NCBI GenBank assembly: GCA_004802705.1
Contig: SGPL01000175.1
Span: 1 to 57,677 of the forward strand
Reading direction: 5' to 3'
Source of the DNA: Bondarzewia mesenterica
Taxonomy: Eukaryota > Basidiomycota > Agaricomycetes > Russulales > Bondarzewiaceae
DNA length: 57,677 nt
The position numbers and the translations under genes were made by a program. A model generated the notes under the pieces. The model worked only from the letters and a program-made list of their open reading frames with translations. It searched no databases and was not told where the DNA came from. Shown piece by piece: positions 42,027 through 52,287 of the stretch (position 1 is the first letter of the stretch; each line of letters opens with the position of its first letter).

Positions 42027-44134
42027 TCAATTGCCACCATCGGGTCGATGATCATCTTCGTATCCTCTTGCAATCCCGCTGCGTCCTTGTTCCAGTACAC
42101 TGGGTGCATCCAAGCCCACACGGGTCTCCAGCCCACGGAAAGTGCGTGATTGCAGGAATTCGCCTGTTAGTGATGCGGATTTCAGTAAGTCTGGTAATGT
42201 CCCCAATAAGAGATACGCACCTGCGGCACTATCTTTTAACGTCGCAATTGTGTTGTCCTGATTACGGAGGATGACAGCGGATGGGCTCGCAATTGTGTCC
42301 AATTGGGGTTCGGTATCGTCTAGGTCTACATTATGAATGGTGACTCTGCTGATCAAGGTAGTGCGCACCTCCGTATCGCTTCGCATGTCTGTACTTCCCC
42401 GTAACAAGCGAAAAGGTAGGACGGTCTGGGTCATCCTGGTCAATATGGTCGCGACCGGCATCGCTCAAAGGATTTGGACTGGATGAGGATTTGTCGTGCG
42501 AGATGGACAGCAGTCGATCAAAGTCCAAAATATACTCGCCCGTCCAAACGGGCTCGGGTTGCAAGGCTACTTGCAACTCGTACGGCGTGACTATTGGTCT
42601 GTAAAACTCCTACGAAATATCCGAAGCCTCATCGATGAGTGACATGGAAGTAATGGATGTTGAAGACCAGTTTAATGATTCACCTTGGTCTCGATCAAAC
42701 TATTTTCCGGACAAGCGACAAGAACAAAACACTCGATTTCCATGAAATTTGCAAGCTTGGCGGGATTGAGTTTACCGACGCTGATCGTATATGACTTTTT
42801 GTGCGCGCGTTTAAGCATTTGGCGAAGGTTATTTATGAGAGGAAGATAAGAAGCTATGAAAGAGATTACTCATCAGTACCGTAGATGTGCAGCACATATA
42901 GATAGAGAAGACCAACAGACACCAAGAGTACCGACAAGGATGCCAAAGACATCCGCGTCTCGAGCCTTCTGGACAACTGCATATCGCCGCATGAGGAGTT
43001 TGTTCGTTCGAACGGATTCAAGGTGTGTTTGTCGCGTTGACGGATCATAACTGTACACCTAATGAAGATTTCGAACCAGGCGTTGAAGATAATTGTACGG
43101 AGAGTAATAGAAGAGAAATGCGAGCGTACAGGATTTGATGAATGCGTCATGATCAGATTCGTGAGCCTAAGGCTTGATGGGCCGATGTAAAAAATGGGAG
43201 AAGAGTCCGATGGCTTCTTGGAAGTACTCTTGTCAATCTCCAGTTCACAATTATGTGGGGGGATATCCTCCCGCATGGACGAGGCAGACGCAGAGGAGGA
43301 ACTTGGATCCAGCCGACAAGGTGTCTTCGAATATGAAAAAGACATGTCGAGGGGGTCCAACGCTGCCCGCAGTTGGGATGCGATTACATCTATCAATCAC
43401 ACATGTAAGGATATTAATAATGCAAGAAAAAATAGAAAAAGGGGAGCCAACCTGCTTGATGCGTATAGGCAACATCATGTCTCAGTGAGATTATATGACC
43501 ATTCAAATCTGACGAAGATTTCAACGATTGAACGAAGCCTCGGACACAATCTTGTACGTCTATAGGCTTTTTTCCAAACACATATATCACAGGTAGGCGG
43601 TAGGTCCTGCAAAGCAGATGAAAATCAACTCAGTCATCCAACAGGCCGAAAAGAAAGTGATCTGAACTTGCTCATGCACGCATGGCCGAAATGTACTATC
43701 GCGTCGGCATCAACATGTTGGGCGGCGACTTCATCAGCGCAGCAGCTAACGGGAAAATCAGTCTCAATGACAGTATGGTTACGGGGTAGCCTGCCTGCCA
43801 TAAGAAGTGTCGGCGAGCACGTATAACTCTCTGTCTTTACCGATTTTGCGTTTCAGCAAGCGGTAGATGGGAACAGAGTCACGAAGTAATTCATCTGGAA
43901 ATTGAAGCGCTATCTAATTCCTGGACATGAGCAATTGAACTGGTATAAATGGTTTGCACTGACTCGTTTGAAATTACCAGATACGATTTCCTCTGATGTG
44001 CGGTGGATCTCGTAGTACTCTGCGAACTGGGTTGGAGACAAAGTCTCCGTAGACTGCTCTTCTGCAGGATCGAAAACGACACTGCGAGAGATGACTTCTT
44101 CCCCAGACGAAGAAAATGCAACGTTTTCTGTCAT
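42027..44134 (-). CDS. DPH2: Diphthamide biosynthesis protein 2
   Basis: Dph2 pairs with Dph1 in the iron-sulphur, non-classical radical-SAM enzyme that starts diphthamide synthesis on elongation factor 2, in the cytosol. Exons spell [175 protein letters not shown], and [17 protein letters not shown]. Next are [20 protein letters not shown] and [19 protein letters not shown], and the C-terminal [14 protein letters not shown]. The cysteines of SYGSCC are joined by a 49-nt intron (43746-43794) whose donor reads GCAGGC, the only choice that restores the motif. The start at 44134 ([13 protein letters not shown]) is the first ATG before the conserved part. The gene looks complete. Confidence 0.92.
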
Positions 44135-44510
44135 TTCGCTGCGACTTGTCAAAGGAGATGTTGTAAAAAATCGGGATGTCTTCATTAAGTAGTTTGGGGT
44201 CCATGGACCTCTTGTCCCACTTGTCACAGCTTCAATACTTACCTTTACACCATACATACCTTCAAGCTGCCTTCATGCTACATCGTATCACCAGAAAAGC
44301 CTCAATTTATCCATAATTCCCACTTCTACTCTCCTAAGGACCAATTATTTCTTTGCGAAAAGAATTTTGTTGTAGATGGCTTCGTAAAAATCTAGTCACA
44401 AACAACCCAGCCTGTCACAAATTAGCTAAGCTGTCGGCCAATGCTCGGAGCAAACATGGAACTCTCAAGCTCAGGCTACAACAGCGCTTCAGCTCCAATC
44501 CTCATCTCCT
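44135..44510. promoter_or_regulatory. Bidirectional promoter between DPH2 and TOM70
   Basis: 376 bp separate the divergent start codons (44134 minus, 44511 plus) of two housekeeping genes. No TATA box is evident on the TOM70 side. Confidence 0.5.
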
Positions 44511-46850
44511 ATGTCTTCCGACGACGCTGCTCTCCTCGACCGTATCCAGTCCTTCGTCTCGGAAAACAAGCGCGGCCTGATCATCAGCGCCGCCGCTGTT
44601 GCTGTTGCCGTAGGTGGTGTTGCATACTATGCGTCATCACGCGGCGGAGGAGCCGGCAGAGCAGGCGACGAGGAGAGCCTGAAGTCTGAAAAAAAGAAAG
44701 ACAAGAAGAAGAGCAAAAAGCATAAAAAGTCGGTCAAGGACAAGGATGGACCGATCCTGGAGGAGAGGAAGCCTAGAGTAGCGGATGTCTCGGACGATGG
44801 TTCGTTAGCTATTGGTGACATGTCTCCCCTATATCTCATTGTGACCATTCGCAGGGGATGTGATCTATACGAAGGAGCAGATTACCTCCATGCCGCAAGA
44901 AGTAAGAAGATATGCCCTTGTTGCACTGTTCAATCAACTGACCGAAAGTAGGATCGGACGAAGCTTGCTGCCTCGCTCAAGTTAAAGGGAAACAACTCGT
45001 ACCAGAGCCGCAAATTCTCCGCTGCTGCAGATTACTATACTCGCGCGATAGAGGTGTCGCCCAAACCAGAACCCGTTTTCTACAGCAATCGCGCAGCATG
45101 TTACATCAACATGTCACCCCCAAAATATGAGCAGGTCGTTGAGGATTGCGATGAGGCACTCAAGCTTGACTCGCGCTACGTTAAGGCACTTAATCGGCGC
45201 GCGACCGCACTCGAGGCTCTCTCGCGGTACGACGAGTCATTGCGAGGTGTGTTCGGATGATTTCATTGCATGCGCCACTTTGATGAAATATCGAAACAGA
45301 CTACACTGCTTCTACTATCCTCGACAATTTCCGAAACGAGACAGCTGCCCAGGCCGTCGAACGTGTGCTCAAGAAGCTTTCAACCGAAAAGGCGGCCGAG
45401 ATTCTTGCTGTAGGTCATCAAGGCCCTCCCACCTTTCTTCATACTGACATGTCTCCTGGCGCTAAGTCTCGAGAACCCAGGCTACCTTCCTTCACCTTTG
45501 TGTCAGCCTATTTTGCTGCTTTCCGCCCCCGTATGTATTGTGAGCAATTTCTGAGCCCTCAACAACTCACGCTATCTATAGGACCACTGCCCACGCTCCC
45601 GGAGACACCATCTACGGGCGATAACACCCTCATACTAGCTCTCCAAGCCCTTCAAGCGTCAGACTACGCACATGCCCTGACGCTGGTCAATGAGGCTATT
45701 GAACAGGGCATCTCATGGGATGCTGGCAAAGCGGAGGCTCTCAATCTCCGCGGCACTTTCAAGTATGTCTTTCCTTCTCCCTCAAACCCAGATTTCTGGA
45801 ATAATTCTTCTTTGCAGATTCCTCACAGGCGACATCAACGGTTCGAAAGAAGATTTGAATGCGTCTATCGAGTTGGTGCCTTCATTTACACAGAGCTGGG
45901 TCAAGATTGCCAGCGTGTACATGGAACAAGGTGACCCGGAGAAGACGTTCCAGTGCTTCGAAGAGGCCATCAAGCACAACCCTGATGATCCGGATATTTA
46001 TTACCACCGCGGTCAAGGCATGTTTTTTCCTTATTGCTCATCCATCGAGCTGACGGCGCACCTCTCTAGTGCTATTCATCATGAACGAATTCCAGCAGGC
46101 AGCAGAGAACTATATGAAGTCAACCTCGCTTGATCCCACTTTCGTATTTTCACATATTCAGCTCGCAGTCGCACAGTACAAACTGGAAAACGTGGCGAAC
46201 AGCATGGCCACTTTCCGGAGGACGCTCAAAGAGTTCCCGCAGAGGAGTGAGCCTCAAAATTACTAGTAAGCTCAGATCGCTTCTACCTTATAGGCGTGAT
46301 TGACTTTTAAAACTAGCGGTGAGCTGTTGTTGGATCAGCAGCGGTTTGAAGATGCTATCGAGAAATTCGATCGGGCCATTGAGCTGGAGAGGTTGAAGTA
46401 TGCCTTTCGTCCTTCCTCTATCCATATATCACTCATCGTTCGCCGTATCAGGACACCGATGAATGTCCTCCCGCTTGTCAACAAGGGTTTAGCCTTGTTC
46501 CAGTGGAAACAGGACAGTGCTGCCGCCGAGCGTTGTTGTCATGAGGCATTGCGCATAGACCCTGAGTGTGAGGCCGCTATTGCGACGCTCGCACAGCTAA
46601 GCCTGCAACAAGGAAAAGTTGATCAGGCGGTGCAAATGTTCGAAAGACACACTCAGTTGGCTAGGAACGAGCCGGAACTGGTCAATGCATTGACGTATTT
46701 ACATGTAAGTCGTGTTTTACATTGTGGCCTTTCAATACTCAATTGAATCGTCATTGACCTTCCCAGGCTTCATACGCCCAACTGGAGTTCATGAAGCGTT
46801 ATCCCGACCTTGCCAATCAGTTGAGCCAGCTTGCGCGGTCCATGGCATAG
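44511..46850 (+). CDS. TOM70: Mitochondrial import receptor subunit Tom70
   Basis: Tom70 is the outer-membrane receptor that takes carrier precursors and their chaperones for import through the TOM complex. The N-terminus [20 protein letters not shown] is followed by one membrane helix ([20 protein letters not shown], residues about 22-42) and a Lys-rich cytosolic linker ([20 protein letters not shown]). The TPR clamp domain follows: [60 protein letters not shown], then [33 protein letters not shown], and further repeats to [20 protein letters not shown] and LARSMA. About nine short introns are present, several inside TPR units. The order and end match the family and the gene appears intact. 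Confidence 0.92.
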
Positions 46851-47432
46851 AAAAAGGCGCTCAATCCGTCGTCGCGAATGATCTTGCCAAGAGATTGTTT
46901 CAGACAATTGGGGATTCCCGTCTTTCTTATGTCGTTTTGGTGTTTGCTCACTTCCTCGTATACATTACACCATCACTTACGCTATAATCCTATCCTGGAC
47001 ACACTTCTCATCGTGAACATGGACCTTTAAATTTAAAGCCACAGGGAGGCGATGAAACTCAAGGTTCGCAGTGAGCGCTTGTACTTTTGGGAGCNAGTTA
47101 TCGCCCTCAGCCATTCGCTNGCACTCATTGCTCCCGTAAGTANNATTGTACTGGTATGTTGGAATTGTTTGNGGCTTTGATCTTGCCAACGTCTCGCTTA
47201 CCGCACAAGATACACTCAATTCATGTCTCAGCCAAAGCGACAGCCCGCGAAGGTGGCAAATTTCAGCCACGGTACTTCGACAATTAACCCACAGTGCCAC
47301 TGATCAAGTGCCAGAGGTCTTTGTCTTATTTGCCACTACGATCTTCGCGCGCAGGTATAAAGGCTCTGAACCCCAGCAATACTAAGCACCCTCTCCGTCC
47401 CTTCTAACAACCCTGATACCATTGCCTTCGCG
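46851..47432. other. Intergenic region with TATA box for the next gene
   Basis: No gene is seen. Isolated Ns begin at 47095. TATAAA at 47356-47361 lies 72 bp before the ATG at 47433. Confidence 0.45.
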
Positions 47433-49079
47433 TTGTACTACTTCAAAAACCATGGATATAGGTATGTTCTATTTCTCAGAAATGTGTTTGCATTTCTCCG
47501 GTCAGAAACTGATATTCCGGCAGATCAGCCTACCCGTCCCAATAGCCCNACAGATCTTGTCCTTACGCGTTCTCCAAGTCCAATANACCTGATTCCAACG
47601 CGACCGAACACTCTGACGGATTTGGTCCCGACGCGTCCGAATACTCTTTCATCATTCGAATTAAGAAGTCCCATCGACAACTTGCCGAACGAAATACTTC
47701 GCCACATTTTTGTCTTGGGCTCCATNTCCGGTACCACGGGTNTCTCNTNGCTGGTCTCCCATGTTTGCGGCCGATGGCGGGAGGTAGCGCTGGATATCGG
47801 CTCTCTGTGGACTCGACTCGACTTGACAGGCGAGTTGACNCCTGAAGCCAAATCCGATTGGATAAAGACGTGCTTCAATCGCTCGANAGGACGGNTACTG
47901 TCGATCAATCTAGCAACGTCNCGAGTCTTCAACATCAATTTTCGCTGCTTGTTGAATGACATGGTAGCACTTTTGAAGGAATTTCAAGACATCCGCGAAA
48001 TCACCTCCATATGTCCGCTCAGCAAGCCGGTGGATTCCCTTTCATCGGTCTTTCCTCAACTGGAACGTCTCGCTTGGCAGTGCCCCAACGATTTTTGCAT
48101 CATTTTGCAACGGGATCGACCTGCGGTTACGAGCAATTCCGAAGCCTACNTAAGGCTTGCCGGNTCTCCNCGTTTTGACAACCGCAATCTGACCACCGTC
48201 GTTCTGGCTCATACCCCATTTTTGTGGGNTATGCGATGGGCGCANCTGCACCTNTTTTTTGCATGCCAATGGCGGGACGCTCCGGAGCCTTACACTCGAA
48301 GATTTACCCTCGCTTGTCGGCTTCTCAGCGCTGACTCTGCCATCCCTCGTCGCCCTCAATTTGGCATTCACGTCNGCCGCAGACCTTCTCCCCTTTGTCG
48401 TCGCTCTAGAGGCGCCTCGCCTCGCCTGCCTCACGGTGCGCAATCTCAACATNGTCTTCGATCATGTATCACCTTTCGCGATTCGCAATGAAGATAATAT
48501 CCGCATCCCCAACCAATTTCTCGAGGCAATAACTCGTTTTCAAACACTTGAAACTCTCGCTCTGGAAGGGATACTCGGCACGGGCCCCATCTACACAGAC
48601 AACATTCTTTACGCGTTGCCCTCCATCACTTCTCTTACATGCCTCGGATATGACGGCTNTTGGATCCAAAAAATATCTGGAGACATCCATCTTGTTTCCT
48701 GCCTGGCNTCGCCGAACACGCNCCAGTCATTGGTTCAAACATCAAGCATCTAACGAAGGACACCGAACGACCAGCAGATCTATACAATGCGTTGCTGAGG
48801 CGCGAGAGCCTGGGATATGGTCCTCTCGAAAGCCTCACATTCTGTCCGCAGTTACCTTACGAGATGGAACCGCGACCCCTGACGCCAGAGGCTCCGATGC
48901 TCTCTGTGCCTCCTGAACGGGAGGATTGGATCCATCCAAAACATTTTGAAAGATTCGCGCGCACGGTGAAAGTCCTTGAGAAACCGGATGTAAGACGTTT
49001 CAAAGAGCTGCGTTCCGCGGCGGTGACACGATATAGGAAAGAGATTTATTATCCTAAATACNCGAGCCCCGATCTGTGA
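47433..49079 (+). pseudogene. F-box protein gene, damaged or poorly sequenced
   Basis: The first part contains SPIDNLPNEILRHIFVLGS and SHVCGRWREVALDIGSLWTR, a typical agaricomycete F-box with its following helix. Repeat-like Pro/Thr motifs (TRPNSxTDLVLTRSPSP, TRPNTLTDLVPTRPNT) precede it. Leucine-rich-like segments follow (TLRSLTLEDLPSLVGFSALT, FQTLETLALEGILGTGPIYT), then RRESLGYGPLESLTFCPQLP, ending EIYYPKYxSPDL. The reading frame must change twice. One change is near a T run next to an N (about 48255), the other near an A run after another N (about 48660-48672). About twenty single Ns are scattered through it. Base-calling errors are at least as likely as real decay, so the gene may be functional. 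Confidence 0.6.
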
Positions 49080-49544
49080 TTAGAGTGATATCTGCATACG
49101 CTATGTACTGTACACGATATGTTTGAACTTGCTAACTGCTCGATGGTATCACAAAGGCTACGATCAGCAGCCGAAGATGAAAATAAGTCAGGCTCGAACA
49201 CAAGCGGTTACCACAGCGTTTTATGCTTGTATTACGCTCCCAGCGAATTCCCTCATAGAACGACAGTGTTCTAGGAAAACGTTGCAGCGGAGACGCCACT
49301 TCAAGAGCAGACCGTAAGAAATCCGANGACTTGTGTTCGTAGACGAGTCTGCGCAACATAGTGCCCAGACAACTTTGCTTCTGCTCATCCAAGAGTGGTT
49401 AGATTGCAAATCTTNCGCCCAACTGTACCATGCCAGGGACGATAAGTGCAGTACACTATCAGATTAACACACTTTGTGGTTGAAAGAAACCGATTACACG
49501 CACATACCTATGCAGAAGAATTGAAGGCTCTCACTAGAGGATCA
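49080..49544. other. Convergent intergenic region
   Basis: It lies between the 3' ends of the damaged F-box gene (plus) and the methyltransferase gene (minus). No gene is seen. Confidence 0.4.
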
Positions 49545-50410
49545 TCAAGNCTTCACAAACCTTCCCACCCGATGCCAAAATAAATTATCGTCGCTCTCTC
49601 CTTCTTTTCCCCATACACCCCCTTCTTTCCACACGTCCATTGCCTGAATCCAAAGATGCGTTGGACGATCCAAACTGCATCCATCAAACGCCTTGCTCCA
49701 TAACGGCGTCCATAGTCTCTGCCACCAAGCCACGTCCGCCTTTGGGCTGAGCACATGCTCGTAGAAGAGAAATTGCCCGCCAGGCTTCAGCAGCCCGTCG
49801 ACCAGAGTCTGCAAAGAGCTCTGTGGGTCCGGAATGGAACAAAAAGACATAATGGAGACGAGGCAGTCGACGGTGTTGGCACCACCCAGCGCCGACATGA
49901 TGGAAGAGACATGCTCCGCTCCGTAGGGCAAGATCAAAAGCGAGCCCGCGTCTTCATCATATCCGGATGCAGTGGCCGACTTGCGGATCTCGTCATGCAT
50001 CAGCACATTCGGTTCCAAAGCTATGTATTTGGTGACCTTTGCGCGATCCAAATAATTGATCAGGTGGCCATGCCCTGCGCACAAAGACAGAGGTAAGTTA
50101 AGGAAGTTAAAGGGGAGCCTGTGTAAGCTTGAACTGAGTTCCTCAGAGAATACATGCGTCACTTACCAGCGCCGATGTCGAGAACGACGCCTTGTGCATA
50201 AGGTGCTAGACCTTGCTTTACAGGACGGGCATTCTCATCTATAATGTCCCCAAAGGCATTCCAGACATGGGACATGAATATACGTGATATTGCATGCGGA
50301 TGCCAGAGCAAGCTAGGCGATTGGAATATGGCGTGTATTGTAGGAAATAACGCCACACTCACGGCATATCGAAGGTCCACGAAGGGGCTCAACGAGTCGG
50401 ATAGCTTCAT
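49545..50410 (-). CDS. SAM-dependent methyltransferase, METTL7-like
   Basis: This is a class I S-adenosylmethionine-dependent methyltransferase of the METTL7/ubiE-like type. Two exons: MKLSDSLSPFVDLRYAVSVA followed by LLWHPHAISRIFMSHVWNAF and motif I QGVVLDIGAGK|GHLINYLDR. The second exon holds KYIALEPNVLMHDEIRKSA (acidic ribose-binding residue region), VDCLVSIMSFCSIPDPQSSL (motif IV), LLKPGGQFLFYEHVLSPK (post-motif typical LKPGG) and LWTPLWSKAFDGCSLDRPTH. The single intron (about 50077-50165) lies directly after GAGK. An N near the last codon leaves one residue uncertain. The substrate is unknown; animal relatives methylate thiols. The gene is divergent from AUR1. Confidence 0.85.
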
Positions 50411-50901
50411 GAACCAATTTTTCGACTCGCAGTAGCCGACTGGTTGCGCACTTTATCGCGCTCGTGGACTCCCCGAAGTTGAGTCGGAGGAGAACAAGTT
50501 GAAGCTTGTCATTGTATAGAGTCAGTCACAGCACGATGATGCTACAAATCTGTATCGCGTAATCTTCCCACGCTCGGCATACTGAAACTGCTTGGCCGCA
50601 GTTCTACTCGTCCACCTCACTCTAGCACCTTCGCTACCCTTCGTCCTTCACGGTTGTACCCTAGGCGGCTTCTTACTCGAAACGGCCATATTTTGAGTGC
50701 ATATTGAAGTCGCACACACTTGCAGGATTTGTTTGTCTGGGGAGAGCCATCGTAACTGCTCCGCTGGGCAACAATCGACTGTAGGCTGTGTTTTCCCCCC
50801 TCAAGGGCTTCAGGTATGTCTGATATACATCCATTCCACTATGGTTTTGTTGGTTGATCACGTTTATCGAGTATAGTTCCTTCACATATTTCTGCACCGC
50901 C
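50411..50901. promoter_or_regulatory. Bidirectional promoter between the methyltransferase and AUR1
   Basis: 491 bp lie between the outward-facing start codons (50410 minus, 50902 plus). I see no other gene and no clear TATA box. Confidence 0.45.
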
Positions 50902-52287
50902 ATGTCTTTCCGGACAACCATGGTCAGGACGGGTAACCGTCTCTGGTCAGCATTTCTTGTAGCCATTGCACGACATGACAAGTCTCTGTCGCCTCGAGAC
51001 ACGCTCAAGCGCCTTCAAAATCACTCCTTCGCTTTTTCAGACCTTATATACGTCTTCCACATCCTCCTCGCGATTTTCTGGATCACGATCATGGAGGTGC
51101 CGGGATTCCCATTCAAGCTTGGAATTCCAATCTTCTACGCCGTTCTGCTCCTCATCCCATTGACATCGCAATTCTTCCTTCCATTCACCCCGATTGCGAT
51201 GTGGTTGCTCACATTTTACTCTTCCCGGTTTATTCCCGATGAGCACCGCCCGGCCGTCTCCGTCTCCGTCTTGCCCACACTCGAGTCCGTCCTGTACGGC
51301 GCTAACATCTCCGACATCCTCACCCGGTTCACGCATCCCGTTCTTGATGTGTTAGCCTGGCTACCATATGGGGTGGTCCACTTCACGTTCCCCTTCGTCG
51401 TGGGTGCCTTCCTCTGGCTCTTCCGTCAAAAGCGAGCTCTACATCTCTGGGCGCGTGCCTTCGGTTACATGAACCTCATCGGTGTCATCATGCAGATACT
51501 GTTCCCTTGTGCCGCCCCATGGTATGAGGTCATCTTCGGTCTGACACCCGCGCAGTACTCCATGCTGGGCTCACCGGGCGGTCTCCTGCGTATCGACAAC
51601 ATCTTCCACTCGCATGGGTACACTGTCACCTTCTCCAACGCCCCCGTCATCTTCGGCGCATTCCCGTCTCTCCACTCTGGTTGCGCTACCATCGAGGCGC
51701 TGTTCCTCTCCCACTTCTTCCCGCACACAACTAAGTACATCTGGAGCTACGTGTTGGTCCTGTACTGGGCGACGATGTACTTGACGCACCACTACCTCAT
51801 CGACGTCGTCGGCGGGTCCTGTCTCGCCATCGCGTGTTTCTATTGCTTCCTCCCCGATGACCTCCGCGGCGCCGCCGCGACCGCGCCACCGGGCGGCAAC
51901 ACGGGAGGAGGGCTCAGTGTACGATCCAAGTACGAGATTTACGACCTCGAGTCGCGCGGCGGGCGTGGTGGAGGTGTGGACACGACGGATTTTGAACTGT
52001 CAAGTGAGGCGTCGGACGAGGAGGACATCGGCATCGCCTACCGCTCGCCCGCGCCCCCGCTCACGACGCCATCGTCCGCGATGCCGCTCCTGGGCACTGC
52101 CCAGGGCGCGAAACAGCCGAAGACTGCACCCCCGCGCCGGAATCACCGACACACGGCCAGCATCGCGAGTTTGATTCGTGCGGACGATCGCGTGGAGGAC
52201 GGTTGGAGCCCGATTGGCAACAAGTCGTTCGTGTTTCCGCCGACGCCGATGCGCGCGGAGAGGGATGGAGGGGCGAAAGGGTCGTAG
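50902..52287 (+). CDS. AUR1: Inositol phosphorylceramide synthase catalytic subunit
   Basis: Aur1 transfers phosphoinositol from phosphatidylinositol to ceramide in the Golgi, an essential fungal sphingolipid step and the target of aureobasidin A. The gene is intronless here. The start at 50902 (MSFRTTMVRTGNRLWSAFL) follows a good ACCGCC context. There are about six membrane helices, including YVFHILLAIFWITIMEVPGF, PIFYAVLLLIPLTSQFFLPF and FVVGAFLWLFRQKRALHLW. The lipid-phosphatase-type catalytic motifs are intact: FGAFPSLHSGCATIEALFLS and YLTHHYLIDVVGGS contain the catalytic histidines. The family-typical PWYEVIFGLTPAQYSMLGSP is present. The tail of about 110 residues is hydrophilic, Gly/Arg/Pro-rich, and ends PPTPMRAERDGGAKGS. 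Confidence 0.95.
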   Translation: MSFRTTMVRTGNRLWSAFLVAIARHDKSLSPRDTLKRLQNHSFAFSDLIYVFHILLAIFWITIMEVPGFPFKLGIPIFYAVLLLIPLTSQFFLPFTPIAMWLLTFYSSRFIPDEHRPAVSVSVLPTLESVLYGANISDILTRFTHPVLDVLAWLPYGVVHFTFPFVVGAFLWLFRQKRALHLWARAFGYMNLIGVIMQILFPCAAPWYEVIFGLTPAQYSMLGSPGGLLRIDNIFHSHGYTVTFSNAPVIFGAFPSLHSGCATIEALFLSHFFPHTTKYIWSYVLVLYWATMYLTHHYLIDVVGGSCLAIACFYCFLPDDLRGAAATAPPGGNTGGGLSVRSKYEIYDLESRGGRGGGVDTTDFELSSEASDEEDIGIAYRSPAPPLTTPSSAMPLLGTAQGAKQPKTAPPRRNHRHTASIASLIRADDRVEDGWSPIGNKSFVFPPTPMRAERDGGAKGS

